Source: Pyrinomonadaceae bacterium | GTDB lineage: Bacteria > Acidobacteriota > Blastocatellia > Pyrinomonadales > Pyrinomonadaceae | Direction: 5' to 3' | NCBI GenBank assembly: GCA_028284415.1 | Contig: JANQRU010000005.1 | Span: forward strand, 372,001-436,000 | DNA length: 64,000 bases | Shown: piece by piece, positions 41,681 through 48,736 of the stretch | Layout of the letters: every line of letters begins with the position of its first letter | How positions within the stretch are numbered: the first letter of the stretch is position 1 | Made by a program: the position numbers and the translations under genes | Notes under the pieces: generated by a model | The model's input: only the letters and a program-made list of their open reading frames with translations | What the model was told of the DNA's origin: nothing | Databases searched by the model: none

Positions 41681-44359
41681 TTAGTTTGCCACTTTGCTTT
41701 CTAGTCCCATACGCTGTAATAGGTCAGTATATCTGGAATCGTCACGAATAGAATGAAAAATTGAAATCCATCTTATATATGGTAAGAAACTACTGCGATC
41801 ATCAAAGTCTTTTTCTAACCATTCAAAAACTTTGTCCTTTTCATTAAGTCCGGCATAAACTCTCGCAATATTTTGTCCTGTGGCTTTCTTTTCTTCATAG
41901 TTTTCTTTGAGTGTTCCGATTACCTCCAAAGCTTCATTATGTTTGCCGTTAACGGCAAGAGCATATCCATAAATAGATAAAGTGTTGTTTGAGTTTTTTG
42001 CTAATTCCCAACCTTTTTTTGTTTCGATCAAACCTTCTTCTAAATTCCCCTTTTCAATATAAGCTAAACCTAAAATAGTATGCCCTAAGGCAAAATTAGG
42101 TTCGACCTGAATAAAATTGTTTAAAAGCTCAATTGCCGCATCAGGATTTTTCAAAGCTATATGAACAACCGCTAAATTGCCGTTGATTATGCCGGATAAA
42201 GGATCGAGTTCTTTCGCAATTTTGGCTTCCTTTAATGCTTCTTCAAAACGCCCATTTTCACTTAAAAATAAACTATACCAATGATGCACTGAAGCATATT
42301 TTGGGTTTAGCTCAATTGCCCGCCTGTATTCTTTTTCTGCCTCAGTCCATTTCCAAGACCTGTGTAAAACAAGTGCTAAGGTAGCACGTGCTTCCGGCAA
42401 CGATTCATCAATCTCAACCGCACGTTTTGCATAGGCTCTGGCAATCGGAAGAGTTTCTTTAGCAGGCTTACCTGTAAAATTTTCGAGAAGAACGTAAGAA
42501 TCTGCCAAAGCAACATAAGCCAAAGCATAACCGGGATCAATTTCTGTAGCTTTCTTAAGGTGTTTGATGGCTTTTTCAAACCCATCAGGCGTACGTTTAT
42601 TCCAATGAAACCGCCCGATTAAATATTGCTGATAGGCATCAGGATTAGTGGTTTGGGTTTTCAACAAACTCTTCTCTTCTTTGTTTGATAGTCTTATTTT
42701 CAATTCTTTGGAAACATCGCTTGTAATATCATTTTGCAGAGTTACGAGTTCCGACAATTTTCTTTTATATTGCTTACCCCAAATCTGATCTCCATTTCTT
42801 GTATCAACAAGTTCCAGACTCAAAACCAACTGCTCATTCTGCTTAACAATACGACTAATTAAAATGGCTTCGACCGACAATTCTTGTCCTACCTTTTGCG
42901 GTGAAACTTCTTTTCCTTTGTATCGAAAAACAGAACTTCGGGACTTAACAGAAATCTCGGGTAATTTTGAGAGGCTATTGATAAGAGATTCTGTCATCCC
43001 ATCCGATAGATAATCAAACTCTTTTCCTCCGCTTTTATTTTCAAACGGAAGGACAGCAATCGAATTAATTTGGCTTCTTGGACTTGAATAATTCCAGTAA
43101 GCAAATCCGGCAAAAAGGACTAAGAGCAGTCCAAGTATTGAGGCTAAAGCGGTTTTATAGCTTTTCTGGAGAAAACCTACGGAAGTGTTTTCAATCGTAA
43201 CTTTTTGAGATTCTTCGGCAGTCAATTTGTTTACATCTTGTGTCTGATTATTTTCTTTATTTTCAAATGATTCGGATGTCTCTAATTCTTTTGAAATCTC
43301 AATATTCCTTTGTAATTCTTTTAATTTTTCAAGCATCTCTCCGGCAGTCTGGAAACGCTCTTTTTTATCTTTTTGGAGAGATTTTTTTACAAATTTCTTC
43401 AGTTCTACAGGAATAGTCGAATTGTATAGATCAATCGGCTCGGGTTCTTTCATTAAAATTGAAGCTACAATGTCACTATCTGTTTCTCCTTCAAAAGGTT
43501 GTTTTCCGGTTAGCATTAAATACAGCACAATCCCAAAACTGAAAAGGTCTGTTTGAGCATCAACCTTCTTGCCGCGAACCTGCTCAGGCGACATATAACT
43601 TGTAGTCCCTATAAGACTTCCGGCTTTTGTGTTTGAACGGGTATTTTTTCTTGTGCCGTTATCATCAATTAGTTTAGCAATCCCGAAATCTAAAACTTTC
43701 AATACGCCGTCGGGACGGACCATAATGTTGTCAGGCTTTATATCGCGGTGAATTATTCCAGCCTTATGTGCTACATCTAATGCCGACGCAATCTGGATGG
43801 CGATTTCCAAAGAATCATTTATGGTCAGAGTTTCAGCCTTGAGTTTTGTGCGTAAGGTTTCTCCCTCAATAAATTCAGTTGTAATAAAATGTGTTTCGTC
43901 AAATTCACCAATTTCGTGAATCGTTAAGATGTTTGGATGATTTAATGCAGAAGCTGCCTTAGCTTCGAGGATAAAGCGGCGGAGACGTTCTTCATTTTGG
44001 CTTAATTCTTTATCTAAAAATTTAATAGCGACCTGGCGCTCAAGCCGCGTATCTTTGGCAAGATAGACCGTTCCCATTCCACCTTTGCCTATCTTTTCTA
44101 AAATTTCAAAATGTTTTATTTTTTGGTTAGTGTAATCGGAAGTTTCGTTTTCACTCATCAACTCTGCGGCGAGTTGATCGGGAGGTTCCTCTAGAAAATT
44201 ATCTTCGGGGTCTTCAAACGAAAGTAATAGCTCTACTTCTTTTCTTAAATCCTTATCATCACCACATCGCTCGTCCAAAAACTCTTTTCTATCATTATTT
44301 GGAATCTCTATAACTGATAAATAAATCTCTTCAATTTTTTTAAATTTATCTGTTTTCAT
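41681..44359 (-). CDS. Ser/Thr protein kinase 3 with transmembrane segment, TolB/FlgO-like domain and TPRs
   Basis: 892 residues. The shared leader domain is at 1-75 (FKKIEEIYLSVIEIPNN, CGDDKDLRKEVELLL, PPDQLAAEL). Kinase about 82-350 with GKGGMG (91-96), Lys113, HRD (204-206), DFG (224-226) and SPEQVRG. A membrane helix at about 403-423 leads to an AVLPFENKSGGKEFDYLSDG domain (about 432-580, TolB/FlgO-like as in CadC-type regulators) and TPR repeats to the end (YALAYVALADSYVLLEN, YASVHHWYSLFLSENGRFEE). It is predicted as an envelope sensor. It follows sigma factor 3 by 12 nt and is the third copy of the module. Confidence 0.9.
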   Translation of the reverse strand: MKTDKFKKIEEIYLSVIEIPNNDRKEFLDERCGDDKDLRKEVELLLSFEDPEDNFLEEPPDQLAAELMSENETSDYTNQKIKHFEILEKIGKGGMGTVYLAKDTRLERQVAIKFLDKELSQNEERLRRFILEAKAASALNHPNILTIHEIGEFDETHFITTEFIEGETLRTKLKAETLTINDSLEIAIQIASALDVAHKAGIIHRDIKPDNIMVRPDGVLKVLDFGIAKLIDDNGTRKNTRSNTKAGSLIGTTSYMSPEQVRGKKVDAQTDLFSFGIVLYLMLTGKQPFEGETDSDIVASILMKEPEPIDLYNSTIPVELKKFVKKSLQKDKKERFQTAGEMLEKLKELQRNIEISKELETSESFENKENNQTQDVNKLTAEESQKVTIENTSVGFLQKSYKTALASILGLLLVLFAGFAYWNYSSPRSQINSIAVLPFENKSGGKEFDYLSDGMTESLINSLSKLPEISVKSRSSVFRYKGKEVSPQKVGQELSVEAILISRIVKQNEQLVLSLELVDTRNGDQIWGKQYKRKLSELVTLQNDITSDVSKELKIRLSNKEEKSLLKTQTTNPDAYQQYLIGRFHWNKRTPDGFEKAIKHLKKATEIDPGYALAYVALADSYVLLENFTGKPAKETLPIARAYAKRAVEIDESLPEARATLALVLHRSWKWTEAEKEYRRAIELNPKYASVHHWYSLFLSENGRFEEALKEAKIAKELDPLSGIINGNLAVVHIALKNPDAAIELLNNFIQVEPNFALGHTILGLAYIEKGNLEEGLIETKKGWELAKNSNNTLSIYGYALAVNGKHNEALEVIGTLKENYEEKKATGQNIARVYAGLNEKDKVFEWLEKDFDDRSSFLPYIRWISIFHSIRDDSRYTDLLQRMGLESKVAN

Positions 44360-44371
44360 TCTTGAGATAGA

Positions 44372-44947
44372 TTAAGATTGGTTTTGAGCAATTTCCTTTA
44401 ATAGCCAAGTCTTTGAAAACTGCCAATCTCTCTTTACAGTTTCTTTTGAAACTTTCAAAACTTCAGCAATTTCTTTAATGGTTAAGCCACCAAAAAATTT
44501 CATTTCGACAACCTGGCTTTTTCTCTCATCCAAATTGGCAAGCCTTTTTAATGCGTCATCAAGTGCGACAACTTGTTCGGATTGATCATTTGGAATTACG
44601 GAATTTTCAACAAAAGTAATTCTTTGAGCATCTTCACCACCACGTTTTTTTGTCTTTTTTGCACGGGCATAATCAACCAAAATGTGTCGCATAGCTTGAG
44701 CTGCAACACCAAAAAAATGTGCTCTATTTTTCCAATCTTGCTCTTTCTTTTTTGCAAGCTTTAGATAAGCTTCGTGAATCAGCTCGGTGGTTTGCATTGT
44801 ATGTTCGCCATATTGACGGTTCATATGTCTTTTTGCCATCCGACGCAGTTCGTCATAGACAAGAGGGATCAGATTTTCTAAAGCATTTTGATCTCCATTG
44901 CCCCATTCAACAAGTAATTGTGTAACTTGGTGCGAAGTAGCACTCAT
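44372..44947 (-). CDS. ECF-like sigma factor 3 (TIGR02999/PF07638 type)
   Basis: 191 residues: IPLVYDELRRMAKRHMNRQY, TELIHEAYLKLAKK, HFFGVAAQAMRHILVDYARA and the sigma-4 segment QVVEMKFFGGLTIKEIAEVL with SKETVKRDWQFSKTWL. It is very similar to sigma factors 1 and 2. The promoter has TATAAT (44986-44981, minus) 34 nt upstream and an unusual inverted repeat filling the -35/-10 spacer. It is divergent from the gene at 45142, which carries bipartite element F. Confidence 0.92.
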   Translation of the reverse strand: MSATSHQVTQLLVEWGNGDQNALENLIPLVYDELRRMAKRHMNRQYGEHTMQTTELIHEAYLKLAKKKEQDWKNRAHFFGVAAQAMRHILVDYARAKKTKKRGGEDAQRITFVENSVIPNDQSEQVVALDDALKRLANLDERKSQVVEMKFFGGLTIKEIAEVLKVSKETVKRDWQFSKTWLLKEIAQNQS

Positions 44948-44980
44948 TTATTTATGTAAAGCTGTTTTCTAATTTTTAGC

Positions 44981-45032
44981 ATTATACCAAAACTCTTCAA
45001 ATTGAAACATTTACAGAAATTTGAAGAGTTTT
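44981..45032. promoter_or_regulatory. Sigma factor 3 promoter overlapped by a 15-bp inverted repeat
   Basis: Perfect 15-bp arms AAAACTCTTCAAATT (44989-45003) and its complement (45018-45032) are separated by 14 nt and followed by a T run on the plus strand. On the minus strand, TATAAT lies at 44986-44981, and the left arm fills exactly its 17-nt spacer, with a weak TGTTTC -35. It could be a repressor operator or a terminator that stops plus-strand readthrough before element F. Confidence 0.55.
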
Positions 45033-45044
45033 TTTTCGGACAAA

Positions 45045-45083
45045 TGTTCCTTTTTTAGCAAAAACCTCGTTTAGGTAAATAGA
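45045..45083 (+). promoter_or_regulatory. Bipartite element, copy F
   Basis: TGTTC (45045-45049), 17 nt, TCGTTTA (45067-45073), 6 nt, TAGA (45080-45083). It lies 58 nt before the ATG at 45142. The first box is the weakest of the six, but all spacings are kept. Confidence 0.55.
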
Positions 45084-45141
45084 AGCAATAATTCGAAGAT
45101 TATTTGATTTGAATAAGTGCAAATAAAGAGGAGACAAAACG

Positions 45142-45627
45142 ATGATTTATACAGATTTAGTAATTTACAAACTCGGGGCTACAGGATTTCTTTCACAAGA
45201 CACAAAAGCACTTGGAGCCGCAAAAACAGCTACTCTAACCAGATTTGGAAGAAACTATAAGCTTTCAATTGAAAAGGTAAAGTGGGCTACCCCTAACGGA
45301 CAAGCTAGAAAACGTGGTCTTTTTGCTTCCAAAAAGAAAACTAATGCCGTCCCAATTTCAATGAAAATGCTGGACACTTATCATGTTTTGGCAAATTCTC
45401 CTACTGGAAGCGTTTTCTTAAAAGTTCAAATGATTGCAGCTAATCCCCTTAAAGCTGAATTTGATATTGTCGAAACTAATCCAAGCTTTGGTGCTCAACA
45501 ACAAGTCGCTGAACAAAGAATTCGTCGTGCAACAACAGTTGTAGGAGCATATTTCAGAGATAGCGTTGCCTCAATCAGTGATGGAGATATAGATAGTCTA
45601 TGTGCTGACTTGGTAGGCGGAATGTGA
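45142..45627 (+). CDS. Unknown 161-residue protein divergent from sigma factor 3
   Basis: No family is recognised and no signal peptide is seen. The protein is basic in its first half (ARKRGLFASKKKTN) and has mixed beta and helical character, ending DIDSLCADLVGGM. The RBS AGAGGAGA lies 9 nt before the ATG. It follows element F and a terminator-like hairpin ends the unit, so it is probably a single-gene member of the sigma 3 regulon. The lack of a leader peptide sets it apart from most other putative targets. Confidence 0.7.
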   Translation: MIYTDLVIYKLGATGFLSQDTKALGAAKTATLTRFGRNYKLSIEKVKWATPNGQARKRGLFASKKKTNAVPISMKMLDTYHVLANSPTGSVFLKVQMIAANPLKAEFDIVETNPSFGAQQQVAEQRIRRATTVVGAYFRDSVASISDGDIDSLCADLVGGM

Positions 45628-45661
45628 TTTCAAACCACAGCTAATTTTTCACCCTGGTAAG

Positions 45662-45704
45662 AATGAGAAGGAAACAAACTTGAAATAAAGTCTTCCTTCT
45701 CATT
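45662..45704. terminator. Bidirectional terminator-like hairpin
   Basis: A perfect 12-bp stem AATGAGAAGGAA/TTCCTTCTCATT (45662-45673 with 45693-45704), extended outward by TAAG/CTTTA with bulges. It sits between the convergent 161-residue protein and aminopeptidase genes. Confidence 0.65.
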
Positions 45705-45721
45705 TCTTTACCCGAATCTCA

Positions 45722-48637
45722 CTAGCCTTTACTGCTAAATTTTTCACGAATTTTTACAGCTCTTTCCAAACCATCTAGTCTTTCTAAAATCTTTCTTTGC
45801 AAATCAATATCTAAGTTTGGATGTTCTTTTAAGAATTTATTGACCTTATCTAAAGCTTCTTTGCTTTTGTGCCCACCGATAAATGAAGCCGTCCAGCCAT
45901 TTACGAAAAATATTTTGCGATTCTGCTTGTGATTTGGAAGTTCTGCCAATGCTTTTTCCAAGTACGGCAAAGTTAACTCCGAATGACTTGGAGCATTCCA
46001 AACATCAAACGCCGCTTCGATCCAACTCTCCGAAATCTCTTTGTTATTCACAAAATCATTCCAGTATTTAGCCTTGTTTTCCTTCGTTGCAAATCCCGCT
46101 TTTGCCGCATAAGCATAACGCTTTGCTACATCTCCTTTTTCTATTTTTTCTAATTCTTCTAAAAGTTTTGGAGCATCTTTGTCACCTAGAATTATAAGCC
46201 GTGTAACGATATTAAATTTGTCTCTAGTTCTAGGCTTGAAACCTTTGATTTTATACTTACCATTTAAAATATCCTTCAAAATACTTCTCGCTTTTGCACT
46301 TGAAGCAACATTTATAAACGATCTGTAAAATGTGATTCGCTGTTCAAGCGTTGCGGCGGATTTCATTTTTCCGATGAGCCGATTTTCGAGGTTCGAAGCA
46401 AGTTCACTATGGGCAGAAACGCGACCGTCAGGAAGCGTGTTTTCGGTTGAACTTGAATATTGTTTGGCTTTGACACGCTCCTTCACAGTCGCGTTTCCGC
46501 TTTCTGGAATATAATAAGTCATCGCCGTATTCACACGTCCCAAAATCGAACTTATCGTCGTTACATCTTTTTCAACCTCGATATTTTTTATCGCCAGTTC
46601 AACGTAATCTTTTGGATCAAGTTCGGCAAATCTAACCGAATCCCACAAACTTCCCCACATCATCGAACGCAAGAAATCATCTTTTTCATTTTGAATGTTT
46701 TCAAGAATGTATTTTTTACTTTTCTCATCAAGCAGAAAAATTCCGTAAGCATTGTCTCTGTAATTTGGAAAAATGAAAGTTGGTAAATTCGGCTTGAAAT
46801 TTGGATTATTTACAAAATCAGTCCAAAATCTGGCAAATCCCCATTTTGAAACTCTTTGATTTTTAGTAATGTTTACTTCTCTTACTTCGCTTGTGCCATT
46901 CGCAAATTTCATATAAACATTTGTTTTCATCAACCAAGAACCACCTTCACCCAAGACATCATTTTGATTAAATGAATAATTTACAGCGGTATCGTGTGGT
47001 TGTCCCATTTTTCTGTACGAATGATAATTGCTTTTCTCAATTCTTATTATTGGCAAACCACGTTTTTTCACCCAAACATCTGCCCAAAGCTCCAAATCTT
47101 TGTTGCTGGCTTTTTCAAACGATGCAACTAAATCTGACCATTCGGCATTGGCAAACTCATGATTCTTTAAAAATGAACGAACTGCCGCTTGAAATTCTTT
47201 TTCGCCGAGATAAAATTCGGCTTGTTTTAAGAATGAAGGAGCTTTTTGATAGACGATATTTCCGTAGACGGATTTGGCAGAATTTAAGTTTGGAATTTCT
47301 TGATAAATTGGCGTTGTGCCTTTTGTAACATCAGTTAAATATGCACGTTGTTTGGTACGTTCATAGAAGACTTTCCAGACGTCATATTGAGGCAAAACTT
47401 TTTCCATCGCCTTGTAAGCCATAAAGGTCGCAAAACCTTCTTTGAGCCACAAATCATCAAACCATTTCATCGTAACCGTATCGCCAAACCATTGATGAGC
47501 ATTTTCATGTAGCAACAAACTCGCCCTCGAAATGTAATTATTCGCCGTTGGTTCGGTCGGAAAAATAATCGAACTCTCCCGCAAAAAAGTCGCTCCTGCG
47601 TGTTCCATCCCGCCAAACGGAAATTCGGGAATCAAAACCAGATCGTATTTCGGAAAAGGAAATTTGTAATCAAAATAATCTTCAAAATACTTGATAGATT
47701 CACGATTCAAACGAAAAACTTCTTCAGCGTGCGGTTTGAATTTCTCAGCTTGCGATTTGCGGACGTAAACCCTCGTGGCAGAAACGCGACCGTTAGGAAG
47801 CGTGTTTTTGATTGAGTTAGAATCTTGATTGGCATTAACACGCTCCTTCACAGTCGCGTTTCTGCCTTGCTTATCAAATTCCTCAAACTCCCCCACCGCA
47901 AACGCGAAAACGTAAGTGCTGATTGGTTTAGTTTCTTCAAAGGTAGTTTCATACAGTTTTTTTTTCGCATCTTCGCTATGTGATGTTGGAAGTTGTTGAA
48001 TTTTATTAGGTAAAGAATTTGAAATTACCTTCCAATCCCAAGATTTCTTTATCGCTAAACTAAACCTAGCCTTCAAATCCGGTTGGTCAAAAACGGGAAA
48101 TGCAGTGCTGGCGTCGGATGGGACAAAAAGCGAATAGATATATTCAGAGCCATCCTCTTTATCAATGTAGCGTGTGATTGCACTGCCGGAAGTTAAAATC
48201 GGTGATTCAAAATCGAGTTTTATAGTATTTTCGCCAATGTTTACGCCCTCATCAAAAATCAGATGTTCATTGTAATGCTCATACATCGGTGGTTGAATGC
48301 GTGGCGGGCTTGGCTGTTGTGGATTCTTAACTAACTTTTTGCCGTTTATCGAAACATTTGAAACTTTTGAAAGATGCTCATGTCCTTTTATTTTTCGCCA
48401 ATCTAAAATAATTTTTTTAACTTTGCTTTTTAGAGAAATTTCAATTGTTCCTTTCAAAGTCGGGGCTTTTTTTTCAATTGTGAGATTTAATTTGTAGCGA
48501 ACATCCGAATAATTTTTCGCACGCCATTTGGCTAATTCTTGCGAAACGCCTTTTTCGATCGGTGGCAAATTTTTAGCAAAAGATGTGAAAGACATAGTTA
48601 AGAGAATTAACAAAAGCGAAGTTATATAAGTTTTCAT
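45722..48637 (-). CDS. M1-family metallo-aminopeptidase with two inserted 30-residue repeats
   Basis: 971 residues. Signal peptide, N-terminal beta domain (YKLNLTIEKKAPTLKGTIE), then the catalytic domain with GGMEHAGATFLRES and the zinc site H377-E-N-A-H381 with Glu400 (HENAHQWFGD, LWLKEGFATFMAYKAME). A helical C-terminal domain follows. It removes N-terminal residues from peptides outside the cytoplasm. At residues about 258-287 and 713-742 the protein carries near-identical 30-residue segments (ATVKERV, NTLP[ND]GRVSA) encoded by 90-bp palindromic DNA repeats. Both keep the frame, and both fall outside the zinc site. Confidence 0.9.
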   Translation of the reverse strand: MKTYITSLLLILLTMSFTSFAKNLPPIEKGVSQELAKWRAKNYSDVRYKLNLTIEKKAPTLKGTIEISLKSKVKKIILDWRKIKGHEHLSKVSNVSINGKKLVKNPQQPSPPRIQPPMYEHYNEHLIFDEGVNIGENTIKLDFESPILTSGSAITRYIDKEDGSEYIYSLFVPSDASTAFPVFDQPDLKARFSLAIKKSWDWKVISNSLPNKIQQLPTSHSEDAKKKLYETTFEETKPISTYVFAFAVGEFEEFDKQGRNATVKERVNANQDSNSIKNTLPNGRVSATRVYVRKSQAEKFKPHAEEVFRLNRESIKYFEDYFDYKFPFPKYDLVLIPEFPFGGMEHAGATFLRESSIIFPTEPTANNYISRASLLLHENAHQWFGDTVTMKWFDDLWLKEGFATFMAYKAMEKVLPQYDVWKVFYERTKQRAYLTDVTKGTTPIYQEIPNLNSAKSVYGNIVYQKAPSFLKQAEFYLGEKEFQAAVRSFLKNHEFANAEWSDLVASFEKASNKDLELWADVWVKKRGLPIIRIEKSNYHSYRKMGQPHDTAVNYSFNQNDVLGEGGSWLMKTNVYMKFANGTSEVREVNITKNQRVSKWGFARFWTDFVNNPNFKPNLPTFIFPNYRDNAYGIFLLDEKSKKYILENIQNEKDDFLRSMMWGSLWDSVRFAELDPKDYVELAIKNIEVEKDVTTISSILGRVNTAMTYYIPESGNATVKERVKAKQYSSSTENTLPDGRVSAHSELASNLENRLIGKMKSAATLEQRITFYRSFINVASSAKARSILKDILNGKYKIKGFKPRTRDKFNIVTRLIILGDKDAPKLLEELEKIEKGDVAKRYAYAAKAGFATKENKAKYWNDFVNNKEISESWIEAAFDVWNAPSHSELTLPYLEKALAELPNHKQNRKIFFVNGWTASFIGGHKSKEALDKVNKFLKEHPNLDIDLQRKILERLDGLERAVKIREKFSSKG
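46412..46501. repeat. Palindromic coding repeat, copy 1 (90 bp)
   Basis: The left arm begins GGCAGAAACGCGACC and the right arm ends GTCGCGTTTCCGC, with inner arms GGAAGCGTGTT and ACACGCTCC. It encodes 30 residues of the aminopeptidase in frame. It is highly similar over its full length to copy 2. Confidence 0.85.
47777..47866. repeat. Palindromic coding repeat, copy 2 (90 bp)
   Basis: Perfect 14-bp end arms GGCAGAAACGCGAC (47777-47790) and GTCGCGTTTCTGCC (47853-47866), with inner GGAAGCGTGTT/AACACGCTCC. Same length and reading phase as copy 1; inserted before the zinc site of the aminopeptidase. Confidence 0.88.
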
Positions 48638-48673
48638 AACGGTAAATTTAGCATAAAAAGATTTCCGGCTTTA

Positions 48674-48715
48674 AAAAACTTAGGCGACAACTTCTCTGAA
48701 AAAGTTGCCGCCTAA
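48674..48715 (-). terminator. Rho-independent terminator of the TonB-like gene
   Basis: A 14-bp stem with one mismatch, TTAGGCGACAACTT/AAGTTGCCGCCTAA (48680-48693 with 48702-48715), followed on the minus strand by GTTTTTT. It lies 22 nt after the stop at 48737. Confidence 0.8.
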
Positions 48716-48736
48716 AAAAATTAATTTGATAAAAAG

